Below, in pieces: positions 1-8,091 of a stretch of DNA of 64,000 bases; positions within the stretch are counted from its first letter, which is position 1, and the number at the start of each line of letters is the position of its first letter. The position numbers and the translations under genes were made by a program. The notes beneath the pieces were generated by a model. That model did no database searches. It was not told the DNA's origin and saw only the letters and a program-made list of their open reading frames with translations. Source of the DNA: Lentilactobacillus parabuchneri DSM 5707 = NBRC 107865 (GTDB lineage Bacteria > Bacillota > Bacilli > Lactobacillales > Lactobacillaceae); NCBI RefSeq assembly GCF_001435315.1, contig NZ_AZGK01000008.1, forward strand, positions 1 to 64,000, read 5' to 3'.

Positions 1-344
1 CAGTTTCGACGCAACCCCAGCGTCAAAACCGATGATCACATTAATGCTCCGAAGCTAAACGGTTTGACTCACACTCTAAACGTGCTCCACGAACCAACTT
101 TCTCCGCTTAATATAATCATCAGCTTCGCCGCAAGATCGCGCCGAAACTGATGATTACATTAATGCTCCGACGACCGCAAACGGAGTGCAGCGTCTAGTA
201 GCTGAACGGTTCGTTGCGCACTCTAAACGTGTTCCTCAAACCAGCTTCGTCCGCTTAATCCGATCATCAGTTTCGACGCAACCCCAGCGTCAAAACTGAT
301 GATCACATTAATGCTCCGAAGCTAAGCGGTTTGACTCACACTCT
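1..344 (-). repeat. Tandem copies of dispersed stop-codon-associated hairpin element (copy A)
   Basis: Read on the minus strand this begins with AGAGTGTGAGTCAAACC six bases after the stop codon of the osmoprotectant transporter gene. It holds about three successive modules and runs off the left edge of the window. Shared pieces are GGAGCATTAATG, GGATTAAGCGGA and AACACGTTT or GCACGTTT. Two inner hairpins are clear, with arms built around ATCATCAGTTT..GACGC and its complement. The same element occurs at 5142-5376, 14497-14796, 26115-26184 and 31991-32281. No coding sequence is seen here. Confidence 0.8.
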
Positions 345-350
345 CTTTTA

Positions 351-1877
351 TTATTTATTCAACAACCCATGTTCCTCCAAATAATCCTTCGCAACATCAG
401 CAGCGTTGCGGTGCTTAACCGTTACTTGATAGTTCATTTCCTGCATATCCGTTGTCGTGATCCTGTTGGCCAGTCGATCAAGCGAGCGGACCACTTTCGG
501 GTGGGTGGTCGCAAACTTTTTGGTCATCAACGGAGCGCCTTGGTATGGTGGAAAGAAGCTTCTCGAATCCTTCAAAACAACCAAGTGATATTCACGAATC
601 TGTGGATCAGTCGTGTAGGCGTCAGTCACGTCCACCCGGCCATCCGCCAGCGCGATGTACCTCAATGACGGCTCCATCGTTCGAACTGATTTAAGCTGAA
701 TATGATAGGCTTTCTGTAATCCTGGATAACCATCAGATTGCTGGTAGAAATCAGGATCAAAAGCACCCCGAAGCTGATTGCCCACCCGCCGCAGGTCAGC
801 GATAGTTTTGAGATGATACTTTTGAGCGGTCGATCGCCGGACCGTAATCGCATAGCCATTTTGATAGGCCATCGGCTTCAAATAAGTCATTTGAAATTCA
901 TTATTCAACGCTTGCTTAGCATCCAAATAAGCCTTGTGGGGGTTCGAATTGATCTCCTTGGGTGTCTTAACGAGTGATTGTAAAACAGTTCCCGTGAACT
1001 CTGGATAAACATCAATCTGACCATTTTTGAGGGCCTTGAACAAAAAGCTGGTGCCGCCAAAGTTTGGCTTCAGCTGTACTTTGGTTCGTGGGTTGTCCTG
1101 CTCTATCAGGTCCTTATACATATTAATCAAGATTTCAGGCTCACCGCCCATTTTCCCGGCAACTGTGATGGTTTGGCTGGGTTGCGCCAGAATTGACCAG
1201 CCGATCGCCCCACCACCAAGAATCAGCAGTGATAAAGTGCCAAAGATCAGTTTTTTGAAAGAAACCTTGGAAAGGATTTTAATCAGCCAACTTGCCAGCA
1301 ACGCTAAAATCGCTGATAATACGGCACCAATGATTAAGGCGTCATTATTATTGGTTTGAATTCCCAATAAAATATAGGTTCCCAGGCCACCACCTCCAAT
1401 CAAGGCAGCTAACGTCGCAGTCCCAATGACCAAAACCGTTGCGATTCGGATTCCCGACAAAATCATCGGCATCGCCAGTGGCAACGCAATTCGAAAGAGC
1501 TTAAAGCGTCTGGTTACCCCAAGCGCATCGGCAGCTTCCAACAATACTGGATCAATATTGGTTAACCCGGCATAGGTATTTTGAAAAATCGGCATAATGG
1601 CATACAACACCAATGCAATAATTGCGGGGACCGTTCCGATACCCACAAATGGGATCAAAATTCCCAATACCGCCAAGCTGGGAATCGTTTGAATAACACC
1701 GGCAACCTGAGAAACCAACTCACCGATTTTTGGGCGATTAACGAGGGCAACAGCCAACGGAATCGCAATGACAATGGTGATTAAAATTGCAATTAAGGAA
1801 ATTTCTACGTGTTGCCAGAGTGCTTGACCAATCGCCCCGGCATTTTTACTGGTGTAATTGATGACAGAATCAATCAT
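351..1877 (-). CDS. Glycine betaine/carnitine/choline-type ABC transporter, fused permease and substrate-binding protein
   Basis: A 508-residue fusion. Residues about 20-220 form a hydrophobic permease domain with a typical EAA loop (EAADALGVTRRFKLFRIALP). Residues about 235-508 form an OpuAC-type periplasmic-binding domain that starts after a membrane segment, so the receptor stays tethered outside the membrane. Lactobacilli and related Firmicutes commonly encode OpuC-type osmoprotectant systems in this fused form. The ATG overlaps the TGA of the upstream ATPase gene by one base (TGATG), so the two are translationally coupled. The likely role is uptake of compatible solutes under osmotic stress. 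The substrate cannot be assigned from sequence. A hairpin element follows six bases after the stop codon. Confidence 0.9.
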   Translation of the reverse strand: MIDSVINYTSKNAGAIGQALWQHVEISLIAILITIVIAIPLAVALVNRPKIGELVSQVAGVIQTIPSLAVLGILIPFVGIGTVPAIIALVLYAIMPIFQNTYAGLTNIDPVLLEAADALGVTRRFKLFRIALPLAMPMILSGIRIATVLVIGTATLAALIGGGGLGTYILLGIQTNNNDALIIGAVLSAILALLASWLIKILSKVSFKKLIFGTLSLLILGGGAIGWSILAQPSQTITVAGKMGGEPEILINMYKDLIEQDNPRTKVQLKPNFGGTSFLFKALKNGQIDVYPEFTGTVLQSLVKTPKEINSNPHKAYLDAKQALNNEFQMTYLKPMAYQNGYAITVRRSTAQKYHLKTIADLRRVGNQLRGAFDPDFYQQSDGYPGLQKAYHIQLKSVRTMEPSLRYIALADGRVDVTDAYTTDPQIREYHLVVLKDSRSFFPPYQGAPLMTKKFATTHPKVVRSLDRLANRITTTDMQEMNYQVTVKHRNAADVAKDYLEEHGLLNK

Positions 1878-2815
1878 CAGTCGACCCCCTTTCCTAAATC
1901 AGCAACAAAGGAGATCAGATCGCCTTGAGACAGCACCTGCCCGTCAACTTCCACCAACTGGCCAGGGATTCGTTCCAGCAACCCTGCCCACTCGTAGACG
2001 GTTTGGCTGTTTTGTAGCTTAATAACGGCATCACCATCGGCTTTCGGTCGTCCCAGGCCTGAATCAATCACCTGTTTTAATAGTCGGTGACCCGAAACAT
2101 CTACGTCAAAGAAGCGTTTGACAAACGCGTCCGCTGGGTTGGCCATCATGTAATCCGGTTCACCCACCTGAAGCAAGACGCCGTTGTGAATGACGGCTAA
2201 TCGGTCGGCCAACAGAAACGCTTCGTGCATATCATGGGTGACGAACACGATGGTGGTATCAATTTGTTTGTGTAAATTCAGAATAATTTTCTGGAGCTGT
2301 CTTCGAGAAACCGGGTCAAGCGCACTAAATGGCTCGTCCATCAACACCAATTTGGGACGTCCGGCTAATGCCCGAACAATCCCGACTCGCTGAGCTTCCC
2401 CACCCGAAAGCTCATTTGGCATCCGTGACAGAAATTGGTCGGGGTCCAAATTCACCTTGGTCATCAACTCAACAATTCGTTGATGCTTTTTCGCTGGATC
2501 CCAACCCAAATTATCAAGTTGAATCGAGGCGTTTTGCTCGATCGTCATGTTCGGGAACAAGGCTCCGGTCTGAAGCACGTAACCAATGTGTCTCCGTAGC
2601 TTTTGTAAATGGCTGTCGGCAACGTCTTGACCGTCAATCTTAACTGATCCGCTGGTTGGTACCACCAAGCGGTTGACTGTCTTAAGCAATGTCGTTTTAC
2701 CGCTCCCAGAGGGACCAACCAACACAAAAAGCTCACCATCATGAATGGTGAGGTTAAGGTCTTTTAGTGCATCCTGGCCGTCAAATGTTTTTGTCACGTG
2801 AGAAAATTCAATCAC
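1877..2815 (-). CDS. opuCA: Osmoprotectant ABC transporter ATP-binding protein (OpuCA-like)
   Basis: ABC ATPase with Walker A GPSGSGKTT, signature LSGGEAQRVGIVRAL, Walker B LVLMDEPFSALD and an H-loop in VTHDMHE. The C-terminal 70 residues after the ATPase core resemble the regulatory tail of the OpuCA/ProV family, but I cannot confirm a complete CBS pair. A GTG nine bases upstream (2824) is in frame, but it overlaps the GAGGTG ribosome-binding sequence. The GTG at 2815 sits six bases after that sequence and gives the usual N-terminus (IEFSHVTKTF), so I chose it. It forms a two-gene operon with the fused permease/receptor. Confidence 0.9.
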   Translation of the reverse strand: MIEFSHVTKTFDGQDALKDLNLTIHDGELFVLVGPSGSGKTTLLKTVNRLVVPTSGSVKIDGQDVADSHLQKLRRHIGYVLQTGALFPNMTIEQNASIQLDNLGWDPAKKHQRIVELMTKVNLDPDQFLSRMPNELSGGEAQRVGIVRALAGRPKLVLMDEPFSALDPVSRRQLQKIILNLHKQIDTTIVFVTHDMHEAFLLADRLAVIHNGVLLQVGEPDYMMANPADAFVKRFFDVDVSGHRLLKQVIDSGLGRPKADGDAVIKLQNSQTVYEWAGLLERIPGQLVEVDGQVLSQGDLISFVADLGKGVD

Positions 2816-2840
2816 CGTATTCACCTCATTTATATTACGC

Positions 2841-2865
2841 GTGTTAAGTATTAATATCTTAACAC
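2841..2865. promoter_or_regulatory. 25-bp palindrome upstream of the osmoprotectant operon, possible operator
   Basis: GTGTTAAG and CTTAACAC form perfect 8-bp arms around a 9-bp AT-rich centre, ending about 25 bases before the chosen start codon. Position and symmetry fit a repressor operator or a site overlapping the promoter. No regulator gene is nearby, so the binding protein is unknown. Confidence 0.45.
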
Positions 2866-2966
2866 TTTAAACAATCATTAATATAAACTGTCTCTCGACG
2901 TAACAGTCAAGAAGAAATACTACCCCAAAATAGTTATTGTTTCCCCCTGGTAGCAAAGTCCTGTTG

Positions 2967-3737
2967 TCATTCCTTTAACTGGGTTTTATGAAGTCGTTTC
3001 AGCTTAAAGCTCATAATCCAAGTGGTAATTGGAATCGTGGTGACCACGCCAATTAGCGAAATCACAATGGCAATCAGCTCCGCGGCAAACACCTTGTCAT
3101 TTAAAATTTCACCGAATGAGTAATTTAACCCGTAAAACCAAATGAATAGTGCCAGCGAACTGCCAAAGAAGCCGAAAAATAATGTGTTAACCGCCGTTCC
3201 GATGATTTGTTTACCAATAATCGTTCCGTCTAAGAACAACTGGGAACTGGTGATTTCTTTGTGCTGAGTAACAATTTCATCAAGTCCAGAGGAAATGGCA
3301 ATCGCCGCTTCCGCAACCGCCCCAAGCGAACTTAAGATCGCGGTCGCAATCGCTACTTTAGTGAAGTTGATGCCGACGTATGTGGACAGGCCCTCGAGCT
3401 CTTCGCTGTCTTCCAAGCCAAAGCCCCCCACCTGGGCCCAATATTCGACTGGGATAATAATCACCACAATTAAAATCAGAATAATAACGGACGCTTGAAA
3501 GGCGGTTGTTGATGCGTTATCACTCGCACTGCTCCAAAAGATCGTGATCGAAAGAAGAATCACGCTGGAGACAATCGTCACGATAATCGGTGGTAAATGA
3601 AACGCGATCAAAACAATCGTGAAAAATAAAATGCCAAAATTGACGACCATACTGAGAAACGAGGTAACACCTTGTTTGCCACCGACAATAATCATCAAAA
3701 TGAGCAAAACGATCCCTAATGCGGTAATTGAGCCCAT
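2967..3737 (-). CDS. YibE/F family membrane protein
   Basis: A 256-residue polytopic protein with about seven hydrophobic segments. It matches the YibE/F family, which is usually found as two adjacent genes, as here. It carries an acidic stretch between membrane segments (GGFGLEDSEELEGLSTYVG) and the family-type block EAAIAISSGLDEI. Its ATG overlaps the TGA of the upstream partner by one base, so the products are probably made together and may form a heteromeric membrane complex. The function of the family is not established; a transport role is often supposed. Confidence is high for the family and low for any function. Confidence 0.8.
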   Translation of the reverse strand: MGSITALGIVLLILMIIVGGKQGVTSFLSMVVNFGILFFTIVLIAFHLPPIIVTIVSSVILLSITIFWSSASDNASTTAFQASVIILILIVVIIIPVEYWAQVGGFGLEDSEELEGLSTYVGINFTKVAIATAILSSLGAVAEAAIAISSGLDEIVTQHKEITSSQLFLDGTIIGKQIIGTAVNTLFFGFFGSSLALFIWFYGLNYSFGEILNDKVFAAELIAIVISLIGVVTTIPITTWIMSFKLKRLHKTQLKE

Positions 3738-4843
3738 CAGCGTTCATCTCCTTTGATCCAAAGCCCGGCAAACAGACTGGACAATATCACCGTCAACACA
3801 ATCCCAATCCCACTGATCAGGCTGGAGGTCATCCCCAAAGACATATTCATTGAAAACGAGTAGTGCCAGGAGTTGCCATTTTTCAAATATAACAATGTCA
3901 TCGGCAACGTTTCCGCCATGAAGATAAAGAACAAGACATTGATTAAAGGCCCCATGATTGATTTTCCAATTTGGCGGCCGGATTTAAAGATGTCCATCTT
4001 CGACAGCTGCGGTCGTTCCTGCTTCAAGGTCGCTAACGATGCGATGATGTCCGTAGCCTCATCCATAACGGCCCCAAGAACGCCAATCAGGACCTCTGCG
4101 ATAAATAACGGCTTGGGCAGCTGCGTCACGTACTGCATCGACTCATAATAGACCCCGCGCTCATGGGTCACAGCGAACACCAGCAGCGTAATCAAAATGG
4201 TTGCGGCCGTCGCGCAAAGAACCGCCGATAGCGTGACTAACATTTTCTTGCTCCACCCCATGACCAACAGTAAGGTCACAAAACAAAAGACAACTGCCAG
4301 AATACTGAAAATCAAAATCACGGCCGACCCGTTATTGTTGTGATCAATTTTAACCGCGATCCAAAATAAAATTGTATTAATCACGATACTTGAAATCACG
4401 GTAACGCCCCGCAGCTTGAGAATTACAAATAACAAGCTGATCGCAATGGCGAACAAAAAGGCAATTGGTGCGTCACGCTTCATGTCCTTTACAGTTGCGT
4501 GCAGCTTGGGCTGAGTGTGAAGCGTAATAAATAATTTCTGGCCCCTTTTATACTCGTGATCCATGGCATGGGAATCAGAATATGAATTATTGATCGAAAA
4601 CTTTTTACCGGCGTATGTCCCATTGGTGATTTGCCCATACAGTTTCTGCGAATGGTAATAATCAACGTTATGAAATTCGTCAGTCATTTTCACGGCCTTA
4701 CCGTTTTCAACGCGGTTTACTTGAAAAATCGGTTGGCGGTATAACCCGTCGTTATGCTGACAGAAAAAGGCCGCCAGAAAACAGAAGGCGATCACCAAGA
4801 TGATTTGAATCCAGGTCATTTTACTCGTTAATTTAGTATCCAT
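3737..4843 (-). CDS. YibE/F family membrane protein with N-terminal extracytoplasmic domain
   Basis: The longer partner of the YibE/F pair, 368 residues from the chosen start. One N-terminal membrane segment (about residues 8-28) is followed by a soluble region of some 100 residues, then by seven or so membrane segments with the family block DEATDIIASL. A TTG at 4906 would extend the frame. I rejected it because an extended -10 element (TGGTACAAT at 4875-4883) lies inside that extension, so transcription should begin downstream of it. The ATG at 4843 starts MDTKLTSK. The ribosome-binding sequence is weak (GAAAAG). Confidence 0.8.
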   Translation of the reverse strand: MDTKLTSKMTWIQIILVIAFCFLAAFFCQHNDGLYRQPIFQVNRVENGKAVKMTDEFHNVDYYHSQKLYGQITNGTYAGKKFSINNSYSDSHAMDHEYKRGQKLFITLHTQPKLHATVKDMKRDAPIAFLFAIAISLLFVILKLRGVTVISSIVINTILFWIAVKIDHNNNGSAVILIFSILAVVFCFVTLLLVMGWSKKMLVTLSAVLCATAATILITLLVFAVTHERGVYYESMQYVTQLPKPLFIAEVLIGVLGAVMDEATDIIASLATLKQERPQLSKMDIFKSGRQIGKSIMGPLINVLFFIFMAETLPMTLLYLKNGNSWHYSFSMNMSLGMTSSLISGIGIVLTVILSSLFAGLWIKGDER

Positions 4844-4874
4844 AATGCACATCTTTTCAACTAATTTTAGAGTT

Positions 4875-4883
4875 ATTGTACCA
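4875..4883 (-). promoter_or_regulatory. Extended -10 promoter element for the YibE/F operon
   Basis: Minus-strand TGGTACAAT fits an extended -10 (TGnTATAAT-like). The expected transcript start near 4868 leaves a leader of about 25 bases to the ATG at 4843. A TTGTCA lies 20 bp upstream of TACAAT, which is too far for a normal -35, as is usual for extended -10 promoters. Confidence 0.5.
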
Positions 4884-4952
4884 TTTGACCGTGAAAATTT
4901 TGACAATTTTTTGGAAACGTTAGGAAAGTGAAAGTTTTTCGAGGAAGTATTT

Positions 4953-5033
4953 GTGAATATGATGATTGGATGCGGGCTTAGCGGTTTATTTTTTTATAAG
5001 TACTTCAGTCTCTATGGAGTAGACGACAAATAA
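4953..5033 (+). CDS. Possible 26-residue membrane micropeptide (holin-like toxin remnant?)
   Basis: GTG start five bases after GAGGAAG. The frame reads as a short hydrophobic peptide beginning VNMMIGCGLSGLFFYKYF and ending in VDDK. The MIxxG block with a following hydrophobic run, and a strong hairpin that begins exactly at the stop codon, recall putative holin-like toxin genes of lactobacilli. It is shorter than those and lacks their usual basic tail, so it could be a decayed copy or chance. I see no antisense antitoxin promoter with certainty. Confidence 0.25.
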   Translation: MNMMIGCGLSGLFFYKYFSLYGVDDK

Positions 5034-5082
5034 GGGGCAAGTGACTCACACCCGGTTATGGGATTTGAGACGCTTGCTCCTT
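5032..5082 (+). other. Long hairpin following the micro-ORF
   Basis: AAGGGGCAAGTG pairs along all 12 positions with CGCTTGCTCCTT (two G-U pairs). Inside it are CTCA/TGAG and CCC/GGG pairs around a six-base loop. There is no T-run after it, so it is not a simple intrinsic terminator. It begins within the stop codon of the 26-residue frame. Confidence 0.6.
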
Positions 5083-5141
5083 GTATATGCTGTGCCTGTT
5101 ATTGTCTTTCAAAATGGTTTTGAGTTCACGCGTGTTTTTTT

Positions 5142-5376
5142 ACCTAGCCGAAACGTGCGAACCAAGCCAGTTTCCTCCGCTTAGTCCAACAACGGGGTTC
5201 AACGCAAACCCAGCGTTAAACCCCGTTGTTGCCAGTTGTTTTTCTTTTACATAGAAAAAACGTGCTCCGACGCAACTGACACTACGATCTAAGACGCTTT
5301 GATTCAAATCCAAAATCAGGATTTAAATCAAAGCTCCCTTAGTTCTCCGTGTCAAACCGTTGCTCGTCGCACTCTA
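5142..5376 (-). repeat. Dispersed stop-codon-associated hairpin element (copy B)
   Basis: On the minus strand it begins TAGAGTGCGACGAGCAACGG, and the first TAG is the stop codon of the uspA gene. A first hairpin has arms GCTTTGATTTAAATCC and GGATTTGAATCAAAGC. It is followed by CAGTTGCGTCGGAGCACGTTT, then a second hairpin with arms CAACAACGGGGTTTAACGC and its near-complement, then GGACTAAGCGGAGG. The layout matches copy C, with different but still complementary arms. Confidence 0.8.
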
Positions 5377-5808
5377 CTTCTTATAATCCACCACCATCAC
5401 ATTAACCGTCGAATGTCTGACGACATATGCTGTTGTCGATCCTAAGATGGCCCTGGATATGCCGTTTACACCCGATTTTCCAATCACAATTAGCGATGCA
5501 CCCATCTTTTCTGGTAGTTCCTTTGCAATTTGAATCTTGGGAACCCCAACTACGAAGTGGGTTTCGACCTTGGCGCCCTTTTTCTCCGCAATCTCTCTTG
5601 CATCATCTAAAATTTCCTCGCCACGTTCACGGAACGACTCCATAACATCCTGGCCCAGCGTGACCCCATACTGAACGTACCGTTGATCACTTGCCACCGA
5701 GACAATTTGCAACGTCGATCCAAACGTCTTTGCCAAATCAGCAGCTTCTTCGACCGCTCTCATCGCATTTTGACTACCATCAACCGGAACTAAAATTGTT
5801 TCAAACAT
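5374..5808 (-). CDS. uspA: Universal stress protein, UspA family
   Basis: A 144-residue single-domain Usp protein beginning MFETILVPVDGS. Near the C-terminus it has the nucleotide-binding pattern G-x2-G-x9-G-S (GKSGVNGISRAILGS), typical of the ATP-binding UspA type. A start 15 bases upstream is possible, but its ATG lies within the GGAGGTG ribosome-binding site that serves the ATG at 5808, so the shorter form is right. Usp proteins are small cytoplasmic stress proteins; the specific role here is unknown. The stop codon TAG is part of the adjacent repeat element. Confidence 0.9.
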   Translation of the reverse strand: MFETILVPVDGSQNAMRAVEEAADLAKTFGSTLQIVSVASDQRYVQYGVTLGQDVMESFRERGEEILDDAREIAEKKGAKVETHFVVGVPKIQIAKELPEKMGASLIVIGKSGVNGISRAILGSTTAYVVRHSTVNVMVVDYKK

Positions 5809-5886
5809 ATCCAACACCTCCATAATCTTCTATCTAAATTAATCTTACCATTCTGTGAAGTAATAAACATGAATCTAGTCTCAAAT

Positions 5887-6393
5887 CTACTTCAAGTTCA
5901 GGTGCCCACGAATCACTTTATTGTTAGCCAACTCCGCATCACGCTGCTTCAAGCGCTCATCATAACTCGCCAACAGATACTGCTCCTCATCGTTTTCCGC
6001 GATCAACTTCGGGAAATGAATGTCGTTGAGATCATTCGTGACAATCAAGGTACAAAAGGCCATGAATGCAAGTTGGACTTCCTTGGTATGCGTATCGGTG
6101 GTTAAAAATTTTGTGAACACTTCCACCGCCCGTTTGTGACTACCCGTGACGTATGAAATACAGGTCAGAATTTCATTTGGCCTTGCCGGCGACAAAAACT
6201 GGACGTGATCATACCCCGCCGTCACAAACGACAAGTCCCCAGGCAAAAATTTTACACCAGCCAAGCCGGCATTCGCATCCAAAATACGTAATGTCTCACC
6301 GCCAAATTGAATTTGATTGTTATTTAGTTGTGCAGGAAAGACATAACTTTCATGAACTGCCCGCGTATCTGAACATTTAATTGCTTCGATCAT
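5887..6393 (-). CDS. Acyl-CoA thioesterase, hotdog fold (YkhA-like)
   Basis: A 168-residue single hotdog-domain protein. The block IQFGGETLRILDANAG and the downstream FVTAGYDHVQFLSPARPNE match the acyl-CoA hydrolases of the YkhA/YciA group, which hydrolyse acyl-CoA to free acid and CoA in the cytoplasm. The ATG at 6393 is five bases downstream of GGAGG; a TTG four codons earlier lies inside that site and was rejected. Monocistronic by position, divergent from the alcohol dehydrogenase gene. Confidence 0.8.
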   Translation of the reverse strand: MIEAIKCSDTRAVHESYVFPAQLNNNQIQFGGETLRILDANAGLAGVKFLPGDLSFVTAGYDHVQFLSPARPNEILTCISYVTGSHKRAVEVFTKFLTTDTHTKEVQLAFMAFCTLIVTNDLNDIHFPKLIAENDEEQYLLASYDERLKQRDAELANNKVIRGHLNLK

Positions 6394-6528
6394 GATCTCC
6401 TCCAACTCACGGATTTCTAGCCAAAATAATTGGTACTACACATACAATGATAACCTTTACATGCCCACCATGGCAATCTTTTTCACCACTTCTTTTGTTG
6501 TTTGTGAATGTAATATTAATTTATCGCA

Positions 6529-6550
6529 TATAATATTGTAAGCGGTTTCT
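6529..6550 (+). promoter_or_regulatory. -10 box and overlapping cre (CcpA) site of the dehydrogenase gene
   Basis: TATAAT at 6529-6534 is followed at once by TTGTAAGCGGTTTCT (6536-6550), which matches every fixed position of the catabolite-response consensus WTGNAANCGNWNNCW. A cre at the transcript start is the classic position for CcpA repression, so the gene is probably lowered when a preferred sugar is present. No good -35 is visible at 17 bp. Confidence 0.7.
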
Positions 6551-6609
6551 CCGGGGTGTAAACTAAAGGTGTTGATGGTAAGAAATTTTTCATTTTAGGA
6601 GGCTACATT

Positions 6610-7680
6610 ATGAAAGCAGTTCGCATTTATGGTGAAAAAGATATTCGGGTTGAAGACGTTTCAATTCCAGAACCTAAAGATGATCAAGTTCAAATTAAAG
6701 TTAAATATTGTGGAATTTGTGGAAGTGACCTTCATGCCTACCTCGAAGGCTGGGGCCTGCCAACCGTTCCATATCCACTAACCGGCAAAACCGTTCCCAT
6801 CACCTTAGGCCATGAGTTCTCAGGTGAAATTGTCAAAGTTGGAAAAGATGTCGATGACTTACAAGTTGGCGATCACGTGGCTGTTGAACCATTACTTGCC
6901 TGTGGAAAATGTGAAAACTGTCGGGCCGGAAACTACAACTTCTGTAACAAAGCAGTTTCAACTGATGGTGCCGGTAACTTCTTAGGCTTCTCAGAAGACG
7001 GTGGGATGGCTGAATTTGCCAACGTTCAAGGCGTATTTGCCCACAAGATGCCTGAAGACATGGACTTTGAATTAGGTGCTTTGGCAGAACCAACTGCTGT
7101 TGTTTACGAAGCCATTAAGAAGAGCCACTTACGTGAAGGTCAAAACGTTGCCGTGATGGGTGCCGGCCCAATCGGCTTATTGGAAGCTGTGTTAGCTAAA
7201 ATTGCTGGCGCCAACCACGTTTATATCGTTGATGTTTCCAAGGTTCGTTTGGATAAGGCCAAGGAATTAGGTATTGAAAACGCTTTGGATCCAAGCAAAG
7301 ACGACGTTGAAGCTATTATCAAGAAGGACTTGCCAAACGGCGTTGACATTACCTTCGAATGTGCGGGTGTTCAAGCAACCTTTGACTCCGCACTCAAGGT
7401 AACCAAACGAACAGGAATTATTCAAGTTGTTGCGCTGTACGCAAAGCCAGTAACCATGAACATGACTGATGACTTGATTATGCAGGGTAAGGACGTTATC
7501 ACGACTCTGTGCTACAACAATTCATTCCCTAACGTTTTAGGAATCATCGACAACCACAAAGACCTGTTTAAGAAAGTTGTTACCAAGAAAGTCAGCTTAG
7601 ACGATGCCCTCGAAGAAGGAATCAAGGCATTATCAACCGACAAATCACAAGTTAAGATTATGATTGATCCATCTCTTTAA
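6610..7680 (+). CDS. bdhA: Zinc-dependent medium-chain dehydrogenase, (R,R)-butanediol dehydrogenase type
   Basis: A 356-residue MDR-family enzyme. It has catalytic zinc ligands (CGICGSD near residue 37, GHEFSGE near 70), a structural zinc loop with four cysteines (CGKCENCRAGNYNFC), and a Rossmann motif GAGPIGLL near residue 180. It fits enzymes that interconvert acetoin and 2,3-butanediol with NAD(H); L-threonine or sorbitol dehydrogenase activity is a less likely alternative. An AGGAGG ribosome-binding site precedes the ATG. A cre site overlaps the promoter, fitting carbon-catabolite control of a pyruvate-overflow pathway. Single gene, followed by a strong terminator. Confidence 0.85.
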   Translation: MKAVRIYGEKDIRVEDVSIPEPKDDQVQIKVKYCGICGSDLHAYLEGWGLPTVPYPLTGKTVPITLGHEFSGEIVKVGKDVDDLQVGDHVAVEPLLACGKCENCRAGNYNFCNKAVSTDGAGNFLGFSEDGGMAEFANVQGVFAHKMPEDMDFELGALAEPTAVVYEAIKKSHLREGQNVAVMGAGPIGLLEAVLAKIAGANHVYIVDVSKVRLDKAKELGIENALDPSKDDVEAIIKKDLPNGVDITFECAGVQATFDSALKVTKRTGIIQVVALYAKPVTMNMTDDLIMQGKDVITTLCYNNSFPNVLGIIDNHKDLFKKVVTKKVSLDDALEEGIKALSTDKSQVKIMIDPSL

Positions 7681-7715
7681 ATAATCATCATTCAGTCGAA
7701 AATATTTGAAATAAC

Positions 7716-7745
7716 AAAAAAGTTGGCAGCTTGCCAACTTTTTTG
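7716..7745. terminator. Bidirectional intrinsic terminator
   Basis: AAAAAAGTTGGCA and TGCCAACTTTTTT form a perfect hairpin with a three-base loop. It has A and T runs on both sides and lies between the convergent dehydrogenase and azlD genes. Confidence 0.9.
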
Positions 7746-7761
7746 CTTTCTTACAAACGAT

Positions 7762-8091
7762 CTATCCCATTAATAACCTGATAACCCCAAGTGAAATGAC
7801 ACCAACGATCACAATCACTAACAGGTTTTTTGAAATCATTGCGGATGCAACAGTCGGAAGCGACGCCAAAAAATTGCCCCATTCGATTGATGGCAGATGC
7901 CCGATATGCTGGACAAAAATATTTTCAAACCACAGTGCCGACATAATCGCAATCGGAACAAAACTCAAAAATTCGATCACGCCTTTGGATAACTGGAACT
8001 TTTTCAAAACGACAAACGGTATAATCCTCGATAACCAGGTCACCACGCCAGTCCCAACAATCGTCAGCAGTACAAAATTAAAAGAAGGCAT
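7762..8091 (-). CDS. azlD: Branched-chain amino acid export small subunit AzlD
   Basis: A 109-residue protein with about four hydrophobic segments, including TWLSRIIPFVVLKKF near the N-terminus, characteristic of AzlD. It pairs with the larger AzlC subunit encoded just upstream, with a 14-base overlap. Known AzlCD-type pairs (such as BrnFE) export branched-chain amino acids or methionine. The actual substrate here is not shown by sequence. Confidence 0.85.
   Translation of the reverse strand: MPSFNFVLLTIVGTGVVTWLSRIIPFVVLKKFQLSKGVIEFLSFVPIAIMSALWFENIFVQHIGHLPSIEWGNFLASLPTVASAMISKNLLVIVIVGVISLGVIRLLMG

Noticed and set aside
1-344. Repeated modules at the left edge looked like a CRISPR array
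   Set aside because: Units are about 100 bp or longer, contain internal hairpins, have no regular spacers, and match single copies elsewhere in the window. No cas gene is present.
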